From NCBI GenBank assembly GCA_900323505.1, contig OOIN01000005.1, forward strand, positions 372,001-436,000: a DNA stretch of 64,000 nt, in the 5' to 3' direction. Position numbers and translations under genes: made by a program. This document shows positions 47,134 to 56,600 of this stretch, one piece after another (within the stretch, counting starts at the first letter, position 1; every line of letters begins with the position of its first letter). The notes beneath the pieces are model-generated. The model ran no database searches, was not told the origin of the DNA, and saw only the letters and a list, made by a program, of their open reading frames with translations. The DNA comes from Ustilago trichophora (taxonomy: Eukaryota > Basidiomycota > Ustilaginomycetes > Ustilaginales > Ustilaginaceae).

Positions 47134-49113
47134 TCAATCGTATTCCACTTCAACATCATCCCCCTCATCAATTTCCCCTCCATCATCACCCTCTTGATCA
47201 CTCTCCCCACTCTCCCCACTCTCCCCCTCCCCCTTCTTATCCTTGGCAATAAGCGCCTCGTACTCGGCATCATACTCGTAGTCATCATCCTGCATCCTTC
47301 GTTTGCTCACTGCCAATTTGGCAACTGGAGGTTTCGGAACCCCACGATGGCTAAGTAAAGATGGGATGTTGGTTTTACGTGTCAAACCTGGTCGACGTGC
47401 CGCATTGGGGGTTAGTAGGGTGGTGAGCGGTTTGCCAAAGAACGACTTTGTTCCTCTTATCGGTGTCGAAGGGGAAGGCGAAGGCAAAGAGGTTGTGGTG
47501 ATGCGTTTGATAGCTACCGAAGCAGGTGCGTTTGGGGTCGATTCGGCTGGTTTGGATGATGAAGAGGAAGGAGGAGGAGAAGATGGTGGCCTCGGAGGCT
47601 GCTCTGCGGTTTTTGGTGAGGGAGACTTGCGAATTTGCTCCTCCTCCTCCTCCTCCTCCTCCTTTTCTTCATCCTCTTTTTCTGATGTTACAGCTTCTTG
47701 CTCGAGATCAAACGTCTTCCCCGACCTCCCTTTCGCCTGTTTCTTGGCCAGCTCCTGTAACTGCTGCTTCTTTGGCGAAGGCACACTCTTTCGCGAAGAC
47801 CGTCGAGGCGATGTCGGCGCTGGAGGCGTCAAGATCCCATCATCGCCTCCATTCGACAGTGCAGCTGCACCTTGATCATTATCCTCCTCCTCCTCCGTCG
47901 CGGCAATTCTTTTGCGGCATGACCGATCAGAGGTTGCATCTGCCTTTGCTTTCTTCGGTGGAGAATCTTCCTCATCGCCACTGTCGATAGAGATCGGGTT
48001 GCTGACTCTGGCCTTCTTCCGATCTCGCGCTTGAAAGCCAACGTCGTCATCAGTGAGATCTGCATCGTCTTCTTCGGTGTGCATTCGAGATGTGTTTGCT
48101 TTTGTTGAGGATCCGGTGGCGGATCGATGGTGGTCGTGCTCCTCCTCTTCGTCGTCGTCGGAAAAGGCTCTTGACCTGCGCTTGTTCTTCGCTTTTTTAG
48201 CCGAGGAGTCCTTCGTTGAGGTTCTAGACTTGGACGAAGAACCGGATGCATTCGTATCCTTCTTTGATGCGAGCGGTCTCCCTTCCGGATCGCAGTTGGG
48301 CTGGTAGCTGACCTCCTTCCGAGCATTGCGGGTGGGACGACGTCGAGCAAGCGTCTCCTCCTGCGCTGCAAGGGCAGCAGCGTATGCAGCGTCGTCCATA
48401 ATCGATGAAGAAGATGGCCGATCGTAATCGGAAGCATCCGAACCGCGACGACGTGACTTCTCACTCTGCTGGTGTTGCTGCTCCTTCTGCTTCTTTGGTT
48501 TCTTCTTTGCGCTACTGCTCTCTCGTGGCATCATACTGGAGGGAGAGGAGGGTGGAATTTGGACGTAGACCGATGATCCGTCGTCCGGCAGGTGGTCCTC
48601 AGCCAAGCTGGCTTGAGCAGCAGGATTCGACTTTGTCTTGGAGCGTGTCGGAGAAGGCGAGCGAAGCATCTGTGGAGTATCTGCTCCATCTGTCTCTCCA
48701 GCATGCGTGCCATCCTCGGGGTCGCTGTTGACGACATACGCCTCTTCCATGTGCACAACGGACGCAAGTTGAGCAGGTGGAGCTGGAAATACCGCAGACT
48801 TGGCAAGTTCCCGCGTCACTGGAGAGCTTCCCGGTATGTTGGCAGCTGTGGAAGGCCGCAGTGGAGAAGACCGTCGTGAGGGGGAAGCAGCATGACTTGT
48901 AGGCGGAGAAGAAACCAAGTTGATCTCGGTGATGGGTGCAGTCACGGAGCTATCCATGAACGAAGTCACTGATGAAGAGGCAGCGGAGGTTGACCAAGTG
49001 GCAGGACCAGCTGCATCTGTGAGAGTGGACGACTCGGAAGTATTGGAGACGTTGTTGGAGAAAGCTGCCGACATGGGATGGCAGCTTTGGCCTGCGGCGC
49101 CGGTCAAGGACAT
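47134..49113 (-). CDS. Disordered acidic/basic nuclear-type protein of unknown function
   Basis: 659 residues from MSLTGAAGQSCHPMS. A Met at 49296 would add a repeat-encoded His tract and is rejected. Most of the protein is disordered: Ser/Pro clusters, several Lys/Arg runs (KKAKNKRRSR, SAKKKPKKQK) and Glu/Asp runs (DDDEEEEHD, EKEEEEEEEE), typical of chromatin or DNA-repair proteins. The only ordered-looking block is near the C-terminus: GTKSFFGKPLTTLLTPNAAR, then RRPGLTRKTNIPSLLSHRG. The GLTRK segment vaguely recalls the GLSR-type RAD51-interaction motif of RAD51AP1, but this is a weak resemblance. The extreme C-terminus is again acidic. I do not recognise the family. No introns are needed. 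Confidence 0.78.
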   Translation of the reverse strand: MSLTGAAGQSCHPMSAAFSNNVSNTSESSTLTDAAGPATWSTSAASSSVTSFMDSSVTAPITEINLVSSPPTSHAASPSRRSSPLRPSTAANIPGSSPVTRELAKSAVFPAPPAQLASVVHMEEAYVVNSDPEDGTHAGETDGADTPQMLRSPSPTRSKTKSNPAAQASLAEDHLPDDGSSVYVQIPPSSPSSMMPRESSSAKKKPKKQKEQQHQQSEKSRRRGSDASDYDRPSSSSIMDDAAYAAALAAQEETLARRRPTRNARKEVSYQPNCDPEGRPLASKKDTNASGSSSKSRTSTKDSSAKKAKNKRRSRAFSDDDEEEEHDHHRSATGSSTKANTSRMHTEEDDADLTDDDVGFQARDRKKARVSNPISIDSGDEEDSPPKKAKADATSDRSCRKRIAATEEEEDNDQGAAALSNGGDDGILTPPAPTSPRRSSRKSVPSPKKQQLQELAKKQAKGRSGKTFDLEQEAVTSEKEDEEKEEEEEEEEQIRKSPSPKTAEQPPRPPSSPPPSSSSSKPAESTPNAPASVAIKRITTTSLPSPSPSTPIRGTKSFFGKPLTTLLTPNAARRPGLTRKTNIPSLLSHRGVPKPPVAKLAVSKRRMQDDDYEYDAEYEALIAKDKKGEGESGESGESDQEGDDGGEIDEGDDVEVEYD

Positions 49114-49619
49114 ATCGGTTGAAAGCGATGCTCGAATTCGGATCTGGGATGCTGTGACAGATGCCTCGAGTATATGTTTATATGTGTCCCCAGCGTGTCC
49201 AGTTCGATCAAAGATGCCGAAGGAGAGAATGGTAATGGAAGAATGGAAAGAGAATCGATGGTGATGGTGATGGTGATGATGATGATTTAGCCTCAAAGAA
49301 CAAAAGTGTTACTTTTGGCTTTTTGAATACGAATCGCGTTTCGCCACCGCGGCGCGTTTCTTCTTGGCTGCGTGTGGAGAAATGGCTGAAAGCGAAAGAA
49401 ACTCAGCCGCGGTTGCTCAGCTTTCTTTTGATTTTGCACTTTACGCGGACAGCCAGTTTGGAGAACAACACTTCTTCTTCGCACTTTCAAACAAGCCTCC
49501 ATTCGTTCGATTACGATCGCATCATATCTCCTTTTGCAACAATGACAGGAGAATGCACAATGTAGAGCTGCATGGTTCAGAGAGAAGGGTTCGTTATTGG
49601 TGACGCATAGAGTTCGAGA
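49114..49619. other. Intergenic DNA with a GATGGT repeat
   Basis: About 500 bp. A GATGGT/GATGAT microsatellite lies at about 49258-49287 in the leader of the acidic nuclear-type gene. The rest is the shared flank with the 3' end of the aldo-keto reductase gene. Confidence 0.45.
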
Positions 49620-50603
49620 TCAATGGCAGTGCTGGCTTTGACTCTGCACTTCGACCCAGCCTTTGTCGCCGCGATCCAGTGCGTCGAGCTCTGCAAATCA
49701 CAAGAAGGATAAACGAGGAAAGCGTCAGCTTCAAAGATTTGACCACCGAGAGCATCGTTTTGTTTTCGATACGAGTTTCGGGAGATACTCACCTTGCATC
49801 TGCTGATCCGACAGTTCAAACGACAAACACTCGGCATTCTCCACCTGTCTCTGCGGGTTACTGCTCTTGGGCAGTGCCACGATCCCATGCTGAACTAACC
49901 AACGCAGCATCACTTGCGCCTCGGTCTTTCCCAGTTCCTTTGCCACTTTTTTCAGCGTCTCATCACCATAATACCTCCCCCTTGCCATTGGACAGTAAGC
50001 TTGAACGACTATCTCTTCCTTTTCACAAACCTTCCTCAGCTCCCTCTGAGCGAAAAACGGATGACATTCAATCTGATTCACCACCGGTCGGACCTTGGGC
50101 TTACTCTCTATCAACTCGTCAATATGTTTCGGTCCAAAATTGGACACACCCAAACTTCGAATCTTTCCTTCTTCCACCATCTCGGTCAACGTAGCCCACG
50201 AGTCGAGTCTGAATTTTTTCCCCCCATCAGGAGCGTGCAAAAGTACAAGGTCGAGGTAGTCCAATCCAGATTTGGTCAGACTGTCTTGGACAGCTTTGCG
50301 GGTGATGGAGCCACCACCCATTTCGTTGAGATAGATTTTGGTCGTGTAGAAGAGTTCCGAGCGAGGTACGCTAGATTGGAGAACCGCCGCGCCACACTCG
50401 GCCTCGTTACGATAGTATCTCGCCGTGTCCACGTGTCGATATCCAGCGTGGTCAAAGGCATTGAGAAGAGCTTGGCGACATTCGCTTCCTCGCATATCCC
50501 ACGCTCCAATACCAAATCGTGGCATGGTATGACCATTGACCATGGTGATGGATGAGGTGAGAGTCAGCTTCTCTCCGAGCTTGGGCGCAAATCTGCCTGT
50601 CAT
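49620..50603 (-). CDS. Aldo-keto reductase
   Basis: Exons 50603-49793 and 49690-49620 (102-nt intron, GTGAGT/GCAG) give 293 residues; exon 2 encodes ELDALDRGDKGWVEVQ and a short tail. The catalytic tetrad is D59 (HVDTARYYRNE), Y64, K89 (FYTTKIY) and H123 (LVLLHAPDG). Cofactor-binding features follow: GVSNFGPKHI, NQIECHPFF, VVQAYCPMARG and VALPKSSNPQRQVENA, which point to NADPH. Family members reduce aldehydes and ketones, and the substrate is not evident. Length is slightly short of the usual ~315 but the barrel is complete. The last exon is small and is found only through the splice signals. Confidence 0.93.
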
Positions 50604-51005
50604 TCTAAAACTCTCGTAAGTGAGAAGGGACGAGATAAGTCAGGAAAAAGGTGGGTGATGTGGATGAGGAAGAAAGGGAAGCAAAGGAGTTCTAAAAAGC
50701 TCGTCAACAATAGCAAAGAAACGGGAGAAAGAGGATGGCCCGAGCATAGAATTCCTCCACCTTGATGTCACCAACCCAACTAACCTTTTTATGCATGCAA
50801 CATCTTGTGGCGCGTAGGACCTGAACGCGGCAAAATCATGATTCATCGATGACCGTATCTCGCCGCTCCTCTCTCTGCACCGCCACGCTTCAAGTTCTTC
50901 CGGACACGATTTGCACTTCTGTTCATATCATATGCTCCTCTTTCTGAGACTCCTGTACGTAGGTCCAATTTCAATTAGGGCAACGTATGCTCTCAAGGTC
51001 TGATG
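50604..51005. promoter_or_regulatory. Upstream region of the aldo-keto reductase gene
   Basis: 402 bp between two minus-strand genes. No notable element is visible. Confidence 0.4.
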
Positions 51006-52361
51006 TTACATGATGCGTGCAAACGTTGGAATCGGTGGAGGTGGCGGTGGTGGTGGTGGTGGAGGAGGAGGAGGAGGAGGGGAAGATGGAGGAGGCGGAG
51101 GAGGCGGAGGCAGTGACTCGACTGGAGGAGGAGGTGATGGCGGTGCTACAGGATCCACAGGCGGTAGTGCTGCTGCTGATGGTGGTGGTGGTAACCCTTC
51201 AGCAAGTCTGAGCGGCTTCTGCAATCCACCTGACACTCGGTAGCGCGGAGGAGAAGGAGACCGTTCCGACAGCAACTGATTCCACAGCGCCGCTCTATCG
51301 TTCTGCTCATACTCCTGCCTGCGTCGCTTTACCGGTCCCTCCGACCACCTCTCTACCGGTCGATCAAGAGGTGGAGACCATCGCCTGTCGTATTCATCAG
51401 AATAGGCTTCTGGCTGCATCTGAGGCAGAGGGCCACGGAATACCGTGTCGAAGCTCTGCAGCCGATAGCTGTCAAATAGATGTGTGTGGTAGTCGACCCA
51501 TCTTGTCTCCCCATCGCCCGCTGTTCTGCTCGAATCATCTTTAGCTATTGCTGCTGCTGCGGGTGCCGCGTGAATCTTGCCAGGAGGTTTTTCTTGCCTG
51601 TCTTTCTGCTCGAGTGCAACGACGTCGAAACCACCGAGTACCTCGACAGAGTCCCACTCGGAATCGCGTTGAATTCGCTGCTTGATCTGCTCGATTGGGT
51701 CTCGCAACGAGATATAGCCTGGTGGGTAGCCCCAGATGAGCATCCTGTGTAGATGAGGCAGGTCCACCGTCGAGTGTGTCTGCTTGTCATTGTGAGTGTT
51801 GTTCGTGTCGTCTTGCTGGGATTGGACCGCATGCTTGTCGTCGTTGGAATCCCATGTCAGCGCTTCTATGAGTGCCCTGCTGGGCTTGCCAGGTACAAAC
51901 TCGACCAACCTTCGAAGCCGTTGCTCAGCAGAAGCAACCTGTTCGTGCAGCCTTGCATATCCATTCAATTCACCAACACCACCATCCTCGCCCAATTGCT
52001 CTTTGTTTTCCTGAAATTCGAGTCGACTTTGACGAATGCGCTCGCGGTCTCGAGGATAAGGACACTGCATTACTGCATGATCGTTGTCTCCGCAATTGAA
52101 GCAGCGTCGTTCCGGTACTTGGTTTTGTTTTGTTTCACCTCTGTTCTCTTTATCGACAACGGTCGAAATGCCTAGCGGATCCACTGCAGAGAAATCATCA
52201 TCCCTCCGAGATCGAGAAAATACATATGTGTATCCTTCAAACGACTGATCCGGATCAAATGCCTCGAGTGGCGTTGGATGAGTGTCAAAGTAAAAAGACT
52301 GATCCTCGTCGTTCCATTGTCCACTCTCGAGACTTCGCTCCGACGGTGTGGGTGAGCTCAT
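51006..52361 (-). CDS. ZCCHC8-like zinc-knuckle and PSP-domain protein
   Basis: 451 residues. A CCHC zinc knuckle (C87-x2-C90-x4-H95-x4-C100, CFNCGDNDHAVMQCP) is followed by a PSP-type region: FVPGKPSRALIEAL and, after an acidic insert, LHRMLIWGYPPGYISLRDPI. This pairing defines ZCCHC8, the scaffold of the nuclear exosome targeting (NEXT) complex with MTR4 and RBM7; PSP domains also occur in SF3B2. The C-terminus is a long polyproline run, which could recruit SH3, WW or EVH1 partners. Budding yeast lacks a clear NEXT complex, so its presence here is informative. The start codon lies only 48 bp from the stop of the next gene upstream on the same strand. Confidence 0.78.
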   Translation of the reverse strand: MSSPTPSERSLESGQWNDEDQSFYFDTHPTPLEAFDPDQSFEGYTYVFSRSRRDDDFSAVDPLGISTVVDKENRGETKQNQVPERRCFNCGDNDHAVMQCPYPRDRERIRQSRLEFQENKEQLGEDGGVGELNGYARLHEQVASAEQRLRRLVEFVPGKPSRALIEALTWDSNDDKHAVQSQQDDTNNTHNDKQTHSTVDLPHLHRMLIWGYPPGYISLRDPIEQIKQRIQRDSEWDSVEVLGGFDVVALEQKDRQEKPPGKIHAAPAAAAIAKDDSSRTAGDGETRWVDYHTHLFDSYRLQSFDTVFRGPLPQMQPEAYSDEYDRRWSPPLDRPVERWSEGPVKRRRQEYEQNDRAALWNQLLSERSPSPPRYRVSGGLQKPLRLAEGLPPPPSAAALPPVDPVAPPSPPPPVESLPPPPPPPPSSPPPPPPPPPPPPPPPPIPTFARIM

Positions 52362-52409
52362 CTTTTATGTTTTTCGTCTTTTTGCCTGACTCTTTCCCAG
52401 ATATGATGT

Positions 52410-53099
52410 TCAGATGACCGTCGTATGCCCAGAGCTGGCTAGATCTGTAGTCGGACAAGCGAAGCCTAGCAGACATCGACCGAGGCAGAGTTGTTTGCGT
52501 GCGCACGTATCGGTAGTGTCAAGCACATCCGTAAAGTCGCGTTCGAGCTCCTTCCTCTTGAGCGAGTGGATGGAGAGAAACCGAGGTGCTTTGGCGAAAA
52601 AGGGCACCAGACGGTTGTGGTGTCGAACAATTTCGTTGTGATGCGTCAGGCCGTAACAGTCCAGGTGGTGCTCTGCAATGTAGGTGTCAATGCGGTCAAG
52701 CAGAGATGGCTCTGGAGGTTGAATGGGGCTGATTCCAAGCGCAGAGTCCAATGGTACTTGCCGATCGTACAGGAATGCGTTGTCACTTTGCAAGTCTGCC
52801 AGGTCTAGCTCTGCTGATTCTTCTTCTTTGTCGTCGTCGTCGTCGTGGGGAGAAGGTTGTGATGCGGAGTGGGAAAAAGTGGGATTGTTCGGATTTGAGC
52901 TAGAGCTAGTTGTCCGAGGAAGATCCGACTGGATGCGTGGTGCTGAAGAGGTTGAAGTTGCGTTCGGTGACGGCTCGGACGCAGTCGGTCGGTTTGTGTT
53001 TGACAAGATGTCTCTGCTTCGACCAAGAGAACGACGCTTGAGAGGGGCGGATGAAGCGGATCTGCGAGAGCCAGAGGATGTTGCTGTAAAGAGCCCCAT
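52410..53099 (-). CDS. Unidentified 229-residue protein
   Basis: I do not recognise it. The first half is Ser/Pro/Asn-rich and disordered, ending in a DDDDDKEEE run. The second half (LDRIDTYIAEHHLDCYGLTH, NRLVPFFAKAPRFLSIHSLKRKELERDFTDVLD) looks ordered and helical. The last 30 residues are Cys-rich and may not be genuine. An alternative intron (GTGCGC donor near 52502, CTAG acceptor near 52458) would replace them with LRLSDYRSSQLWAYDGH and carry the frame into the next gene's 5' end, stopping at 52285. The spacing to the ZCCHC8-like start (48 bp) is unusually tight either way. The start at 53099 is the first Met of the frame. Confidence 0.6.
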   Translation of the reverse strand: MGLFTATSSGSRRSASSAPLKRRSLGRSRDILSNTNRPTASEPSPNATSTSSAPRIQSDLPRTTSSSSNPNNPTFSHSASQPSPHDDDDDKEEESAELDLADLQSDNAFLYDRQVPLDSALGISPIQPPEPSLLDRIDTYIAEHHLDCYGLTHHNEIVRHHNRLVPFFAKAPRFLSIHSLKRKELERDFTDVLDTTDTCARKQLCLGRCLLGFACPTTDLASSGHTTVI

Positions 53100-53643
53100 G
53101 TTTCACCGACCTGTATCGGCTTGACGCTTACGAGGCTGAGGCATCTCGTTCTGGTCTGAAAGGTGTTCTATGCAGGAAGATCAAGATGAAGAACAGATGA
53201 TGATGATGAAGCACACGCAAGGAATTCAATGATGAGGACCGAGCGCGAAAGGGTCGCTGCGTCTGCATTCTGCATTTTCTGACATGATTTCTTGGTTGTG
53301 ATTAATGTCGTTTTTATTTTTCTCTTTATTTTTGGGCTGCTAAATATGCATCGGAGAGTTGTGTGTCCTTCTGTTTGTCTTTTTGTTTGGCGAAACACGC
53401 GCAGCGACCCTGCATGCCAACTCTGATTCAATTAAACTGCCAAACAGAGACCAACACAGCCAAAAACTTAACCACACGACAGCCAACTGTGCGCTTTGCC
53501 TATACCATCATGGCTTCCATCTTGCACTAGAGTGCGCCGTCCCATCAACATCCCAGGCTGCATCGAACAATCAATTCACATTGCTGTACGATGTCGGCAC
53601 AGTCAAGTCATCAGACTGACAGCGGTCACACTGCGGGGGATCA
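53100..53643. promoter_or_regulatory. Divergent promoter region
   Basis: 544 bp between the unidentified gene (minus) and the membrane-protein gene (plus), AT-rich around 53270-53350. An alternative ATG at 53591 opens a different frame that does not continue into the downstream protein. Confidence 0.4.
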
Positions 53644-56600
53644 GTGCTCCTCCGGCCAGCTCCTCGGCCCATCACTCGCCGCATCGTCTCGGATCGCGAC
53701 CATCCACACAGTACACAGTCGCTTCCCACCGACAGCACCATCAGACCCAATCTCTGGAATGCCGTTCGTCAGCGTGTACGTGTCACCACTGCCCTCAAGG
53801 ACGCACCTGACCTCGCCAAACGACGTTCGCGCGCCTTTGAGGACGAGCGCAGGTTCGACGACGAGGGCATCACTTCCGACACACTTCGATCTGACATCGA
53901 CCATCGTCTAGCACCGGGCCAGTACGCCGAGCAATGGCAATCCCTCGCCCACTTGTTCGATGCAGCAGAGCAACAACATCAAGCAGGCCACTCACGCCCA
54001 AGATCACGCACCACCAAAAAGAACAAGCGTCTCTCGTTCGCCCCATCTGCAGCTACAGCCTCGCCATCTCCAGCAAGCCACCCGGGCGGCGAGAGTTCTT
54101 TTGCGACTAGACCTGGCTTCCTCCAACGGGCAGCTTCCTATGCTCATCCGACTGAAGACGAGAATCCAGATGACTCTCTTGCAAGCTTTGTCGGTCCTTC
54201 GTCTTTCAAAGGTAGCTCGAGCTTCAAGCTTCATTCTCGCACCTCCAACACCAGCTCCCAGTCCACTTCGCAAGCATCGCGTGACCAAGGAGCAGCTGCA
54301 TCACCATCTTCCCCACTGGCATCCACACCCAAAGTGCCGATGCAAGCCAGTATCGACGAGCTTTTTGCTCAGCGTGTCTCTATCAGCGAAGAGCCTGCCA
54401 GCATGCTAGCCAACGATCCGGACCAGACTCCGCTTGGCGAGGATCCTTTGCTCTATTCGACGCAAGAGCATCTGCTAGAATCCGACTCCGAGTCAGACTC
54501 GGACACAGAGAGCGATACCGACAATGACGAATCTCAGACGATTCACAACAACAAATCTACAGCGCGCAAGCCGACCGCATTCTTTAACCCCACCGATCCG
54601 GTTCCACAGAATGCCAGTGACAGGCCTCCACTTGCGGATCACACCACGCCGCGTGCCTCTGCAGGTGTCTTTGCGCCTCTTGAATCCACTGCACGCTCTC
54701 TGAAACGACTAGCGACAGGGACCAACCTCACCTTGTTCCACCGAAGCATCTTCAAATGTGCCCTCGCCTACCTCCTGGCATCGCTCTTCACCTACTCTCC
54801 TATTCTTAGCCGCTGGCTAGCGAGCTTCCTCCCCAACAATGATCCAAACGACGACGTTCCTTTCTCCAATTTGCACATGATCGCTACTGTCGCCGTCTAC
54901 TTTCATCCCGCCAAAACACTCGGTGCCATGGTCGAGGCCGACATCTTTGCCTTGGGTGCCTTCGTCTATGCCGTCACTCTCGGTTTTTGCTCTATGGCTG
55001 TCGCCGTCTTTCTGCACGAAACGGACCGCGTCATCATCTCGGACATCATCAGTGTCTTGGTCTTCCTTGGTCTGGGTATGGCGCTGGTCGGATATGCCAA
55101 GATCAAGGTGGCCAAGCCGCAGTTCAACACCGCCTGCTCGCTCATCTCGATCATCGTCTTCACCGTTGTCGTCAAGGAAGGTTCCATGCATCTTGGTCAC
55201 TTTTCGACGGAAAAAACATTGCAGGTCACGCTCGTCGTTTTGGCCGGCTCCTTCATCAGCAACCTGGTCTGCTTCTACGTCTGGCCACAGAGTGCCACTT
55301 CCAACTTGCAAGGCGACATTGTTCGCAACCTGCGTGGTTTCTCTACACTCCTGCGCGTCCTCACAAAGACGTTCTTGCTCGAAGATCCTTCCAACTTCCA
55401 CTTCAAGAGCGACCGCATCAAGCGTGCCATCGATGACCACCACGACAGTTTCACCTCCCTCAAGAAGAATCTTGAAGAGGCCAAGCTCGAATCTTTGTTC
55501 GACCTTCGGATGCGTGGCATGAGTGCAAAGTACGTCGAAGCGACCGACTCGCTCAACCGACTGGCGCAGCATCTCACGGGTCTGCGAAGCAGTTGTGGCC
55601 TCCAGCATCAGATCATGGCAGCTCGTATAGAGGCGCAACGTGCAGCTCGCGAGGAAGCTCGAGCATCGTCAGCCGCTCATTCTCATTCCAACGGTAACGC
55701 ATCGCAGCCCAAGTCTCGACCTGCGTCTTCTAGGTTGGCCGGCTTGTTCGAGACAGAGCCCGACTTTGACGAGTTTACAGGTGGCTCGGCAGATGCTTCA
55801 ATGTCGACCCAACGTGGATCAGAAGCAAACGCCTTTGAAGACTTTATCGCTAGTGTTGGACCCCACATGCGCAGTCTGGTCTTTTCCTGCTGTCGCACTC
55901 TCCGAGGTCTACGATCGACATTCGTTGCACGCGACCCGGTCAATGCTGAAGCCAAAACACTCTACCAAGAAGCATCCTTCGCAGCAAACAATGGTGGTGG
56001 GACAGGCACTTGGAACGACTTTGGTGGCACTTCGACTGGCGCTTACCTCCCCGGCAGCAGCTTTGACGGCCTTCAGACCGACATTTCCAACGCGCTACGA
56101 CGATTCCAGCACGAGCAGACTGTCGCCATCAAGCGCATCTACACCATGGAGCCAAAGAGGCTGGCGCAGCTCTCCGATGCCGATCCACATGCTCAAGCAG
56201 ATCAAAGCGCCAACACCGACGCCACCCAAGATGGCGGTATTGGCGTCAGCACCCTCTTGCAGAACAACAATGGCGACGAAGGTGTCTTTCTCATCTTCTT
56301 CTTTGTCTTCAACCTGGAAGAGTTTGCCAAAGAGTTGGAAGTGCTGGTCGAAGCGCTCGAGGAAATTCGACAAGCAGAGGAACGCATTGCACTGGCCAGG
56401 CAGACATCGCGATGGATGCGGCTGCGGCTCTTCCTAAGCACGTTTGGCACCATGACATCCGAATACGTCCACATGATCGGATGGAGGTGGGGATTGGGCA
56501 GCAGGAGGAAGAACGCAAAGCGCAACAGAGCTACGTCGGCCGCCAAGGGGATGACAACTCCTCTCGACTTTCCTTCAAACCGTCGCCATGCCATCAACAC

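Noticed and set aside
49114..49296. Upstream Met giving a poly-His N-terminus on the acidic nuclear-type protein
   Set aside because: The His run is simply a translated GATGGT-type microsatellite in the leader; the Met at 49113 gives a sensible start.
53591..53911. Alternative start frame of the BRE4-like gene at 53591
   Set aside because: It is in a different frame from the membrane protein and stops before any conserved segment; no convincing splice would join it.
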